Shown: in pieces, positions 34,214-42,177 of the stretch
Numbering within the stretch: the first letter of the stretch is position 1
How the letters are laid out: each line of letters starts with the position of its first letter
Origin: Brachybacterium huguangmaarense
Lineage (GTDB): Bacteria > Actinomycetota > Actinomycetes > Actinomycetales > Dermabacteraceae
Reading direction: 5' to 3'
Assembly (NCBI RefSeq): GCF_025725725.1
Contig: NZ_CP107020.1
Span: forward strand, 62,001-126,000
DNA length: 64,000 bases
Translations under genes and position numbers: made by a program
The notes under the pieces: generated by a model
Databases searched by the model: none
Seen by the model: only the letters and a program-made list of their open reading frames with translations
What the model was told of the DNA's origin: nothing

Positions 34214-35160
34214 CGGTCGTCCTTCGAGAGGGCCTTGAGGTAGACGCTGGCGAAGACCAGCAGCAGCACCATCACCGTGAGGCCGAGGGCCGAGGCCACG
34301 CCGTAGTTGCCCTGCTGGGTGAACTGGACCATCCAGGTGGTGGCGATGTGGGTCTGGTCGGCGGGTCCGCCGCCGGTCATGGCCCAGATCAGGTCGGGGA
34401 AGTTGAAGATCCAGATGACCCGCAGCAGCACCGTGAGCATGAGCGTGGAGCGGATGTAGGGGATCACCACGCTGAACAGGGTGCGGGCCCTGCCGGCGCC
34501 GTCGATCGCGGCGGCCTCGCGCAGCTCGTCGGGGACCGACTGCAGCGCCGCGAGGATCATCATCGCGAAGAAGGTGACCCCGTACCAGATGTTCGCGAGG
34601 ATCACCGCCGTGAACGCGAGGTTGGGGTTGGCGAGCCACGGGATCGGCGAGTCGATCAGGCCGACCTTCGTGAGCAGGTCGTTGACCACGCCGAACTCGG
34701 AGTTGAACATCCAGCGAAACAGCAGGCCGATGAGGAAGCCCGAGACCGCCCACGGGTAGAACACGAGCGCCTGGTAGAGGCCGCGGAAGCGGAAGCTCTT
34801 GCGCAGCCACAGGGCGATCGCGAAGCCGATCACGAGCTGCGGCACGAGGGACGCCACGACCCACACGACCGTGTTCAGCAGGATCCTGCCGAAGGCGGGG
34901 TCCGCGAGGATCGTGCGGAAGTTCGCGAGCCCCACGAAGGGCGTCTCGGTGAGGTTCCAGAGGTTCCAGTCGCGGAAGGCCATCTGGCTGCCGCGGATCA
35001 TCGGGTAGTAGGTGAACAGGACCACGAACACGATGGCCGGGGCGAGGAAGGCGAGGATGAGCAGCGCGGTGCGCACGCTGAACCGTCGCCGGCGGACCGG
35101 GGCTCCCGCGGCGGGGCGCCGGCCCCGGCCCGAGCCCCGGGCCGGGGCTGCGCTGCTCAT
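34210..35160 (-). CDS. Carbohydrate ABC transporter permease (MalF-like)
   Basis: A 316-residue CUT1 permease with a basic Pro/Arg-rich cytoplasmic N-terminus (1-27) and six helices. The EAA loop core is ELREAAAIDGAGRARTLFSV. It forms the membrane heterodimer with the downstream permease, whose start overlaps this stop. The gene begins only 4 nt after the stop of the substrate-binding protein gene, so all three are one operon. Confidence 0.93.
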   Translation of the reverse strand: MSSAAPARGSGRGRRPAAGAPVRRRRFSVRTALLILAFLAPAIVFVVLFTYYPMIRGSQMAFRDWNLWNLTETPFVGLANFRTILADPAFGRILLNTVVWVVASLVPQLVIGFAIALWLRKSFRFRGLYQALVFYPWAVSGFLIGLLFRWMFNSEFGVVNDLLTKVGLIDSPIPWLANPNLAFTAVILANIWYGVTFFAMMILAALQSVPDELREAAAIDGAGRARTLFSVVIPYIRSTLMLTVLLRVIWIFNFPDLIWAMTGGGPADQTHIATTWMVQFTQQGNYGVASALGLTVMVLLLVFASVYLKALSKDDR

Positions 35161-35164
35161 CGGC

Positions 35165-36466
35165 TCACGCCTTCCACTTCTCGGTCCAGAACCCGTCCCA
35201 GCCCTTGAGCAGGTCGGCGGTGGTCATGCCGCCCGTGAGCACCTTCTGCAGATCCGCCTCGGAGCGCTGCATCCACTCGGTCCACCACGAGACGCCGCGG
35301 GGCTCCTCGCACGAGAGGTATGTGTCGGGCTCGGACGTCATGGTCACGTACGCGGCCCACGGGCCGGTCTTGAAGAACTCGTCCTCGGACGCCGACTTCT
35401 GGATCGGGACCAGGCTGTTCTTCTCGGCGAAGGTCGTGGACGGGTCCTTGCCGGCGAGCCACTGCACGAGCTTGACGGCGGCCTCCTTGTTCTTCGCGCT
35501 CTCGGCCACACCCCAGCCGGCGGTCGCCATCGGCCACGCCGCCTTGCCGGTGGGACCGGTGACGTTGGGGGCCACGTCCCACTGGTCGTCGGTCAGGGAG
35601 GACTCGCGCACGGCCGCGATCACCTCGGGGTCTTGGAGCAGGAAGGCCGTCGAGCCGTTGGTGAAGCCCTGCACCATCTCGGCGTAGCCCCACGCGACCG
35701 AGGACTCCGGGGAGCCGGTCGTGAACAGCTCGACGTAGGTGTCCAGGCCCTGCTGCGACTCGGGCGAGACGAAGATGGTCGAGCCGTCGGCGAGCTTGTA
35801 GGCGTTGGTCAGGTCGAGGTTGTCGGCGTTGTAGGCCTCGAGCACGCTCATGAGCTGGCCGGCCGAGTTGGTGCCGCCGCGGAAGGCGTAGCCGTAGCGA
35901 TTCTTGGCGGGGTCCTGGATCTTCGCGGCCTGCTCGACGAGCGCGTCCCACGTGGCGGGCGGCCCGTCGAAGCCGGCCTCCTTCACGAGGTCCGTGCGGT
36001 AGTACAGGCTGAGCCCGTAGAAGCCGTACGGGATGAAGTAGCTCTTGCCGTCCTGGGCGGTCGAGAACTTCTGGGCCTGCTCGGTGAGGTCGGCGAAGCC
36101 CGACCACGCCTTGGTCTCCTTGGTCATGTCGTACAGCCAGCCGTTGTTGCTGAAGGGGCCGACGGTCAGGTCGCGCACCTCGAGCACGTCGATCCCGGAG
36201 CCGGCCTGCAGCATCTGCTGGATCTTCTGGTCGGCCTGCTCGGTGGGCGGGGAGACGAGCTTGACGGTGATGCCCTCGTTCTCCTTCTCGAACTGGTCGA
36301 GGAGGCTGCGCAGCAGCGCCGTCCGGTCCGGGCTGGTCAGGCTCTCCACCATCTGCAGCTCGTTGCCGGAGCTCGAGCCTCCCCCGGGGCTGTCGCACGC
36401 GGCCAGGGCGGTCACGGCGAGGCCGCCGGCACCCGCCATCATGAAGTCCCTGCGTCGAATGGTCAT
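35165..36466 (-). CDS. Carbohydrate ABC transporter substrate-binding lipoprotein
   Basis: A family 1 extracellular solute-binding protein, about 433 residues. The signal MTIRRRDFMMAGAGG...LAAC combines a twin-arginine motif (R4-R6) with a lipobox ending at Cys24, so a Tat-exported lipoprotein is predicted. The mature part is Asn/Ala/Trp-rich with the usual two-lobe pattern (GYADGTF-like motifs are absent; PATWDALVEQA is typical). ATG 36466 is chosen for the Tat motif; ATG 36472 (MAMTI) is equally possible. It follows the aminotransferase gene by 22 nt. Confidence 0.93.
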   Translation of the reverse strand: MTIRRRDFMMAGAGGLAVTALAACDSPGGGSSSGNELQMVESLTSPDRTALLRSLLDQFEKENEGITVKLVSPPTEQADQKIQQMLQAGSGIDVLEVRDLTVGPFSNNGWLYDMTKETKAWSGFADLTEQAQKFSTAQDGKSYFIPYGFYGLSLYYRTDLVKEAGFDGPPATWDALVEQAAKIQDPAKNRYGYAFRGGTNSAGQLMSVLEAYNADNLDLTNAYKLADGSTIFVSPESQQGLDTYVELFTTGSPESSVAWGYAEMVQGFTNGSTAFLLQDPEVIAAVRESSLTDDQWDVAPNVTGPTGKAAWPMATAGWGVAESAKNKEAAVKLVQWLAGKDPSTTFAEKNSLVPIQKSASEDEFFKTGPWAAYVTMTSEPDTYLSCEEPRGVSWWTEWMQRSEADLQKVLTGGMTTADLLKGWDGFWTEKWKA

Positions 36467-36488
36467 GGCCATTCCCTTTCCTGAGTGG

Positions 36489-37751
36489 TCAGCCGATCCC
36501 TCGAACGAGGGCCGGCACGCCCGACGAGGCCATCGCCTGGATGTCGTCGGGTGTCGTATAGGCATGGGCGGACAGCCGGACGTAGGCCCGGCCCTCGAAC
36601 TCGGTGAACGAGACCACGAGCCCGGTGCTGTCCATGAAGGGGACCCGCAGCGCGTCCACCTCGTCGTGGGTCCAGGTCCTCTCGCCGGGCAGCCGCAGCA
36701 GCCGCATCGGGCCCACCGCCTGTCCGACGTCGGGCACGGGGTCCTCGACGCCGGACTCGGCGAGCGCGGCGCCCACCTCGTGCTCGGCGAGGTCCATCAT
36801 CGCGGCGCTGTGGGAGCGGATCGCGTCCCAGCCGATCTCGTGCTCGAGATGCTCGGCGGCGTGGGGAGCGGCGAGCCACGCGGTGAGGTCGAGCGTGCCC
36901 TGGTGGTCGAAGCGCTCGGGGTAGCCCAGCGTCGCGCCCCACGAGTCGATGAGCGGCATCAGGTCGAGCGCCGGTCCGGCCGCGGTCTCGTGGGCCGCGA
37001 TCACGGCGGTGCCGCGCGGCGCGCACCAGAACTTGTGGAGGTTGCCGACCCAGGCGTCGGCCTTGGTCTCGATCGCGGCGGGCAGCACGCCGGGGCTGTG
37101 GGCGCCGTCGACGAGCACGCGCACGCCGTGGGCGTGGGCCAGGTCGCAGATCGCCGCGGTCGGGAAGGCACGGGCGGTGGGCGAGGTGACCTGGTCGACG
37201 ACCAGGAGGTCGGCCCGGTTCGCGGCGAGGTGGGTCTCGAGGCGACCGAGCACGTCCTCGGGCGTGGCGTCGAGCGGGATGTGCACGCGCGAGGCGGTGC
37301 CCCCGGACTCGCGGGCCAGGCGCTCGGCGCCCATGGTCACGGCGCCGTAGCCGTGGTCGGTCGTGACCACGTGTACGGGGCGGCGCTCGGCCAGCAGGGT
37401 CCGGTAGACGATCGAGGCGCCCGCGCTCGCGTTGGCGACGAGCGCGGCCGAGCCCGGCTCGGCGCCCAGGCGGTGCGCGACCGCGGCGCGCGCCCGGGCG
37501 ACGTGCCCGGGGAGCTCGACGAACCACTTGACGGGGTTCGCCTCCATCTGCGCGCGGAACTCGGCCTGCTTCTCGAGCGTGGCCGTCGGCACGGCGCCGA
37601 AGGAGCCGTGGTTCAGATGCCGGTAGGCGGGGTCGAGCCGCCACAGCTGCGCCGCGGGCAGGCCGCTACGGGTGAGCAGCCCCGCGGACGGCGCGTCGGC
37701 CTGCTGTCGTGTGGATCGCTCCGATCCGATGAGCGTCTGCTCAGCTCCCAT
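36489..37751 (-). CDS. Class V aminotransferase (isopenicillin N epimerase-like)
   Basis: A 420-residue PLP enzyme of fold type I. The PLP lysine is K240 in GNLHKFWCAPRG and the pyridine-contacting Asp is D215 in VLVDGAHSPG; the N-terminal LNHGSFGAVP is typical of the isopenicillin N epimerase/CefD-like branch, which contains many enzymes of unknown substrate. It is the first gene of the transporter operon, so it may act on the imported compound or a derivative. The ATG at 37751 has GGAGAC upstream. A palindromic operator lies between it and gntR. Confidence 0.88.
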   Translation of the reverse strand: MGAEQTLIGSERSTRQQADAPSAGLLTRSGLPAAQLWRLDPAYRHLNHGSFGAVPTATLEKQAEFRAQMEANPVKWFVELPGHVARARAAVAHRLGAEPGSAALVANASAGASIVYRTLLAERRPVHVVTTDHGYGAVTMGAERLARESGGTASRVHIPLDATPEDVLGRLETHLAANRADLLVVDQVTSPTARAFPTAAICDLAHAHGVRVLVDGAHSPGVLPAAIETKADAWVGNLHKFWCAPRGTAVIAAHETAAGPALDLMPLIDSWGATLGYPERFDHQGTLDLTAWLAAPHAAEHLEHEIGWDAIRSHSAAMMDLAEHEVGAALAESGVEDPVPDVGQAVGPMRLLRLPGERTWTHDEVDALRVPFMDSTGLVVSFTEFEGRAYVRLSAHAYTTPDDIQAMASSGVPALVRGIG

Positions 37752-37862
37752 GCCGTCTCCGTCGTCCTCGCGCGATGGCGGCGCATGTGCGCCTGCCCAG
37801 ATCGTCTGACAGGTTCGCTGAAACAGCGACGAAAACGCATCCTCCGTTACCAACTTGCAACT

Positions 37863-37877
37863 ATCTGTCTGACAGAT
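37863..37877. promoter_or_regulatory. GntR-type palindromic operator
   Basis: Perfect 15-bp palindrome ATCTGTC-T-GACAGAT. A second GTCTGACAG-T core lies at 37804-37813. The TGT-N-ACA layout suits FadR-subfamily GntR regulators. It lies between the divergent aminotransferase operon and gntR, so both are probable targets. Confidence 0.65.
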
Positions 37878-37990
37878 TCGTCGATCTGCGCCCCAGACCC
37901 ACGGCTCGCACACGTGCGGCCACTACCATCGGAGGCGCCACCGGCGAGGATCCCGGCGGGGGCTGGGCCGAGGGCCCGAGGAGGGACACG

Positions 37991-38680
37991 ATGAGCGCCA
38001 AGGTCGAGCAGGCCGTCGAGGGGCTGCGCGCGATGATCGCCTCCGGGCGCCTGCGGCCCGGCGACCGCCTGCCGAGCGAGGCGGATCTGTGCGAGCGCCT
38101 GGACGTGTCCCGCAGCTCCCTGCGCGAGGCGCAGAAGATGCTCGCCGTGGCCGGGGTGCTGATCTCGCGCACAGGCTCGGGCACCTATGTCTCCGCCCTC
38201 TCGGCCGACGACTTCATGTCGGGCCTGCGCATCGCCGTCCCGCTGCTCCCGCTCGAGCAGTTCCTCGAGCTCCTCGACCTGCGCTGCGTGCTCGAGGGGC
38301 ACGCGGCGGCCGCCGCGGCGGCCTCGTTCGACGACGCCCGGCGCCATCGCCTCCTCGAGCTGGCCGCGAAGATCGCCGCCCAGCCGTGGGACGCGGACGC
38401 CGAGGGCCTCGACGACGCGTTCCACCGCCTGCTCGCCGACGGGACCGACAACGCCTCCTTGCGCACGCTGCTCGCGATCATCCGCGAGCGCAGCCACCAC
38501 TACCGCCTGCTCGACGGCGCGAGCGGCGCGGAGCTCAAGCGCTCGAGCGACGAGGCGCATCGCCGGATCGCCGAGGCGGTGCTCGCGCGCGACCCCGAGG
38601 CCGCACGGGTCGAGGCGCAGCAACACGTCATGACCACGCGGCGCTGGCTCGCGAGCATGCGTCCGGACCCCGAGCCCTGA
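37991..38680 (+). CDS. GntR family transcriptional regulator (FadR subfamily)
   Basis: A 229-residue regulator. The winged-helix domain (about 1-72) shows [20 protein letters not shown] and [18 protein letters not shown] then GSGTYV; the C-terminal all-helical FCD ligand domain (about 95-225) has the Asp and His pattern that binds metal or organic acids. The ATG at 37991 has GGAGGG upstream. It is divergent from the transporter/aminotransferase operon with a palindromic operator between them, so it probably represses that operon and itself until a ligand binds. Confidence 0.92.
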   Translation: MSAKVEQAVEGLRAMIASGRLRPGDRLPSEADLCERLDVSRSSLREAQKMLAVAGVLISRTGSGTYVSALSADDFMSGLRIAVPLLPLEQFLELLDLRCVLEGHAAAAAAASFDDARRHRLLELAAKIAAQPWDADAEGLDDAFHRLLADGTDNASLRTLLAIIRERSHHYRLLDGASGAELKRSSDEAHRRIAEAVLARDPEAARVEAQQHVMTTRRWLASMRPDPEP

Positions 38681-38764
38681 GACCGGGGCCCGGCGTCCCG
38701 ATCGGGCCGGGCCGCGCGGTCTCCCGGCCTCCGGCGGGGCCAGCGGATCGCCTCGCCCCTCATC

Positions 38765-38770
38765 TAGACT
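38765..38770 (+). promoter_or_regulatory. Candidate -10 element for purS-purQ
   Basis: TAGACT about 35 nt before the purS start, with no clear -35. It leaves room for the AGGAG ribosome binding site at 38796-38800. Confidence 0.35.
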
Positions 38771-38805
38771 GTCGACGCCCGAGCACCCTGGCCCCAGGAG
38801 ATCCC

Positions 38806-39087
38806 ATGCCACGAGTCGTGGTCCACGTCATGCCCAAGCCCGAGATCCTCGACCCGCAGGGCAAGGCGGTCGCCGGCGCCCTCCCCCGCCTGGGCTTCGA
38901 CGGCATCTCGAACGTCCGCCAGGGCAAGCGCTTCGAGCTCGAGGTGGAGGGCGAGGTCACCGACACGGTCCTCGCCCGTCTGCGCGAGGCCGCCGAGACG
39001 CTCCTGTCCAACCCCGTGATCGAGGACGTCGTCGAGATCGAGGTCGACCGCACCGGGGCCTCGTCCGCGTCGGAGGCGAGCGCCTGA
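38806..39087 (+). CDS. purS: Phosphoribosylformylglycinamidine synthase subunit PurS
   Basis: A 93-residue PurS, the small subunit that bridges PurQ and PurL in the three-part FGAM synthase. The sequence [18 protein letters not shown], then [17 protein letters not shown], matches the family. The ATG at 38806 has AGGAG at 38796-38800. Its stop overlaps the purQ start (TGATG). Confidence 0.95.
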   Translation: MPRVVVHVMPKPEILDPQGKAVAGALPRLGFDGISNVRQGKRFELEVEGEVTDTVLARLREAAETLLSNPVIEDVVEIEVDRTGASSASEASA

Positions 39088-39812
39088 TGCGCATCGGCGT
39101 CGTCACCTTCCCGGGCACGCTCGACGACCGGGACGCCCTGCGCGCCGTCCGCCTGGCCGGCGGGGAGGGCGTGCCCCTCTGGCATGCCGACGACGACCTG
39201 CTCGACGTCGACGCCGTGGTCCTGCCGGGAGGATTCTCCTACGGCGACTACCTGCGGGCCGGCGCGATCAGCCGCTTCGCGCCCATGATGGATCGCGTGG
39301 CCGACGCCGCCCGGGGCGGCATGCCCGTGCTCGGCATCTGCAACGGCTTCCAGATCCTGTGCGAGTCCCACCTCCTGCCGGGATCGATGATCAAGAACGC
39401 GCATCGCACGTTCATCTGCCGCGACCAGCCGCTGCGCGTCGAGAGCACCCGGACCGCCTGGACCACGGACTTCGAGCAGGGACAGGTCATCCGGGTCCCC
39501 CTGAAGAACCAGGACGGCCAGTTCGTGGCCGACCGGCGCACGCTCGACGAGCTCGAGGGCGAGGGCCGCGTGGTCTTCCGCTACGTCGGCGGCGCCACGC
39601 ACGGACCCGCCGGCTTCGAGGACAACCCCAACGGCTCGTGGAACGACATCGCGGGGATCACGAACTCCTACGGCAACGTCGTGGGCCTCATGCCCCACCC
39701 CGAGCATGCCGTCGAGCCGGGCTTCGGCCCCGACGAGCCGGGCAAGGCCACGCGCACGGGCACGGACGGCCTGGGCGTCTTCACCTCGGTGCTGCGCAGC
39801 CTCGTCGCCTGA
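39087..39812 (+). CDS. purQ: Phosphoribosylformylglycinamidine synthase subunit PurQ
   Basis: A 241-residue class I glutamine amidotransferase that supplies ammonia to PurL. The nucleophile Cys lies in [12 protein letters not shown], and the His-Glu pair in [13 protein letters not shown]. Translation is coupled to purS. The partner purL lies about 10 kb downstream on the same strand, separated by unrelated genes. Confidence 0.96.
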   Translation: MRIGVVTFPGTLDDRDALRAVRLAGGEGVPLWHADDDLLDVDAVVLPGGFSYGDYLRAGAISRFAPMMDRVADAARGGMPVLGICNGFQILCESHLLPGSMIKNAHRTFICRDQPLRVESTRTAWTTDFEQGQVIRVPLKNQDGQFVADRRTLDELEGEGRVVFRYVGGATHGPAGFEDNPNGSWNDIAGITNSYGNVVGLMPHPEHAVEPGFGPDEPGKATRTGTDGLGVFTSVLRSLVA

Positions 39813-39837
39813 GCCCCGCCGCCTCCGCGCCGGGGCT
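39812..39837 (+). terminator. Terminator-like hairpin after purQ
   Basis: AGCCCCG/CGGGGCT arms (39812-39818, 39831-39837) with a 12-nt loop, beginning at the last base of the purQ stop codon. There is no T-tract. Confidence 0.4.
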
Positions 39838-39871
39838 GGCCGGGAGTCCGGCGAGGCTCCGTCGTGTGCCG

Positions 39872-40183
39872 TCAGGCGCTGCCGCCCGCGATGGCGCGCA
39901 GCGCCTCCAGGTGGAGTCGCCATCGCCGCAGCCCCTGGGCGGTCAGGGAGAGGGTGGTCCGCGGCCGCTTGCCCACGAACCCCTTCGCGACCTTGACGAA
40001 TCCGGCCTTCTCGAGCTCGGTGATCTGCTTGGAGAGCACCGAGTCGGAGACCTGCAGCTCGTCCCGCAGCTCGCCGAAGGCCATGGACTCCACGGCGGCG
40101 AGCGCGGCCACGATCGAGAACCGGACGGGATGGGCCAGCTCGGACTCGAGCGCGAAGCGCGGGTGCCGGGTCTGCTGCGTCAT
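39872..40183 (-). CDS. Winged-helix transcriptional regulator (MarR/ArsR-like)
   Basis: A 103-residue single-domain winged-helix protein (ELAHPVRFSIVAALAAVESM, then VSDSVLSKQITELEKAGFVKV as recognition helix, then wing KGFVGKRPRTTLSLT). This layout is that of the small HTH_34/DUF-type regulators often paired with a membrane protein. Its ATG overlaps the stop of the upstream membrane-protein gene. A strong promoter with an inverted repeat precedes the pair, which suggests that this protein represses its own operon. Confidence 0.85.
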   Translation of the reverse strand: MTQQTRHPRFALESELAHPVRFSIVAALAAVESMAFGELRDELQVSDSVLSKQITELEKAGFVKVAKGFVGKRPRTTLSLTAQGLRRWRLHLEALRAIAGGSA

Positions 40184-40680
40184 CGCCGCTCACCACCGGC
40201 CGTGCGCTCTGCGCCCTGATCCTGGCGAGCCCGGGCGGCCTCCTGCGTGATCGCCACGACGAACAGCACCAGGAAGGCCGGGGCGAGGAAGATTGCCATG
40301 GTCGTGGTCGCGAGCACCACGCCGGCCACCCAGAACAGGGCCCACAGCCCGATGTACACGCCCCATCGGACGCCCAGTCCGCGGCGCCAGCGGTCCCGGA
40401 AGATCCAGATCGGGATCAGCGAGACCGCGACCCACGCGAAGGCCATGATGAGCACGAGCAACTTGGGGTCGACGCCCGGGGCGGCCGGGATCAGCTCCAC
40501 CAGATGGAGGCCGATGGTCGTGAAGGTGCCCACCGCGCACAGCCCTGCGTAGGTGATGAGCACGGCCGGCGTGCCGCTGGGCAGCTTCCGCGCGACCCGC
40601 CCCGCGCGATCGAGCATCTGCTGCGCCTGCTCCGCCGTGAGGTCCGGTTGAGGGTGTGCCTGCGTCCCGTGGGCGTCCAT
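40180..40680 (-). CDS. Small polytopic membrane protein paired with the regulator
   Basis: A 166-residue protein with a hydrophilic N-terminus and four predicted transmembrane helices (about 38-62, 71-92, 105-123, 125-148). No family function is recognised. The ATG at 40680 has AGGAC upstream; a longer frame to 40734 lacks a start signal. It forms a two-gene operon with the downstream winged-helix regulator (4-nt overlap), a common arrangement in which the regulator controls the membrane protein's level. Confidence 0.8.
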   Translation of the reverse strand: MDAHGTQAHPQPDLTAEQAQQMLDRAGRVARKLPSGTPAVLITYAGLCAVGTFTTIGLHLVELIPAAPGVDPKLLVLIMAFAWVAVSLIPIWIFRDRWRRGLGVRWGVYIGLWALFWVAGVVLATTTMAIFLAPAFLVLFVVAITQEAARARQDQGAERTAGGERR

Positions 40681-40771
40681 GGTCCTGTCCTTCCGTCGTG
40701 TGCGACCCGGGCCCGTCGGAGGCGCCGGCTTCATCGGTCGGGGTCCCGATCGGGATCCGCTGACAGGACCA

Positions 40772-40809
40772 GTATCAGAAACTACTTTCCACTATGTCAA
40801 GTAGTTTCT
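40772..40809 (-). promoter_or_regulatory. Near-consensus promoter with overlapping operator
   Basis: Minus strand TTGACA (complement of 40795-40800), a 17-nt spacer and TGATAC (complement of 40772-40777). A perfect 10-bp inverted repeat, AGAAACTACT (40777-40786) and AGTAGTTTCT (40800-40809), overlaps both boxes. The AT-rich patch stands out from its surroundings. A repressor that blocks polymerase here is likely; the downstream winged-helix regulator is the candidate. Confidence 0.8.
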
Positions 40810-40861
40810 GGCTATCACCGCATGACCGTCCGAGAACGGCGCGACCGGTCGCCGGAGGGGG

Positions 40862-42130
40862 TCAGGCCGAGCGCCGCACCGCTCGCAGCACGGTGAAGCG
40901 GCGGTCGCGCGCCCGCTGCTGGACCGGCCCCACGCGTCGTTCGACCTCGGGCCGATAGCGCAGGTGCGAGTTGTGCACGAACCACAGCGCACCGCCGGGG
41001 CGCAGCACGCGTGCCGCCGCGTCGAGCAGGCCTTGCACGAGGGTCGCGTCGACGGCCGTGCCGTCGTGGAAGGGCGGGTTCAGCACGATCAGGTCCGCGG
41101 ACCCGTCGCGCTGCGAGGCGAGCGACGCCTCCCAGCGCACGTCGATCCCGGGGCGCTCGAGGCCGGATGCCGCGAGGGTCGCACGGGTCGAGGCCACCGC
41201 GTCGAGGTCGTCGTCGCTCCCGACGATCACGGCGTCTGGGAGAGCACGGGCGAGGTAGGCGGTCAGCAGCCCGTTGCCGCTGCCGAGGTCGAGGGCCCGC
41301 AACGGCGCGTCGTGCACGGCCGGGGCATGCTCCTTGAGGGCGGCGTCTTCCTCGAGGGCGGCGTCGAGGGCCCGCAGCAGGAGCAGGCTCCCGGCGTCCG
41401 CGCGGCCGCCGCCGAAGACGCCGCCGATGCCGCGCAGGGCGAGCGTCCCGGTCGCGCCGTGCACGTGCACCTCGGCGCTGCCGTGCTCGGCCGTCGCGGG
41501 GGCGGTGTCGGGGCGGGGCCGCGCCGCGACCAGACAGCGCGAGGACCCGCTCCCCCGCGTCGCGTGGACCTGCGCGAACGCGCCGCCGAGCACGTCGTTC
41601 TGCGTCCGCGACATGTGCTTGACGGCCCCGCCGCCGACCAGGACCAGGTCGGGGGTGCCTGTGCGGGCCACGGCGCGGGCGGTGGCCTCGAGCGAGCGGA
41701 GGGACTTGGGCAGGCGCACGAGCGCCGTCGCGAGCGCGATCCCGGTGGAGCGCACGAAGTCCTCGAGGCCCGCCGGCTCCCGGGCCGCGTCGCCGCGGTG
41801 GGGCAGCAGCAGGCGCCCCTCGGCGAGCGCCGGAGCATGCGCCCGCGCGGCCGCCTCGACGGCCAGGCCCGAGGTGTGGAAGGCGAGCACGGGTCCGGTG
41901 CCGCGCGCCAGGGCGGCCTCGGTGAGGGCCCCGGTGCGGTCGGCGACCACGAGCACGGCGGCGTCCTCGCTCCCCCACGCCCCCTCGTGCGAGGCGACCT
42001 CGAGGATCAGCCGGTCGGTGCGGTCGGCCGTCTCCGGGGCGAGCCCGTCGCCGGGAGCGGGCGCGGCGGCGGGGAAGTGCGGTGCCGGCTCGGGGGTCGC
42101 AGGGACGTCGGGCGCATCGGGGTGGGTCAC
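40862..42130 (-). CDS. RsmC/RlmG-like class I SAM-dependent methyltransferase
   Basis: A 422-residue protein. The C-terminal Rossmann domain (about 270-422) has the SAM-binding LRALDLGSGNGLLTAYLAR and the catalytic motif NPPF, typical of N2-guanine methyltransferases acting on rRNA. The N-terminal half resembles the degenerate methyltransferase-like domain of RsmC/RlmG. The exact target (16S G1207 or 23S G1835) cannot be told. The GTG at 42130 lacks a ribosome binding site and has TAGCCT 8 nt upstream. It is divergent from the nucleoside hydrolase gene. Confidence 0.87.
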   Translation of the reverse strand: MTHPDAPDVPATPEPAPHFPAAAPAPGDGLAPETADRTDRLILEVASHEGAWGSEDAAVLVVADRTGALTEAALARGTGPVLAFHTSGLAVEAAARAHAPALAEGRLLLPHRGDAAREPAGLEDFVRSTGIALATALVRLPKSLRSLEATARAVARTGTPDLVLVGGGAVKHMSRTQNDVLGGAFAQVHATRGSGSSRCLVAARPRPDTAPATAEHGSAEVHVHGATGTLALRGIGGVFGGGRADAGSLLLLRALDAALEEDAALKEHAPAVHDAPLRALDLGSGNGLLTAYLARALPDAVIVGSDDDLDAVASTRATLAASGLERPGIDVRWEASLASQRDGSADLIVLNPPFHDGTAVDATLVQGLLDAAARVLRPGGALWFVHNSHLRYRPEVERRVGPVQQRARDRRFTVLRAVRRSA

Positions 42131-42138
42131 GGTCCCCG

Positions 42139-42170
42139 AGGCTACCGGTCCGCCCCGCGCGGCCTATCGT
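42139..42170. promoter_or_regulatory. Divergent candidate -10 elements (methyltransferase / nucleoside hydrolase)
   Basis: TAGCCT on the minus strand (42139-42144) is 8 nt from the GTG at 42130, and TATCGT on the plus strand (42165-42170) is 7 nt from the ATG at 42178. The start codons are 47 bp apart, so both transcripts are probably leaderless. Confidence 0.4.
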
Positions 42171-42177
42171 GGGAGCC

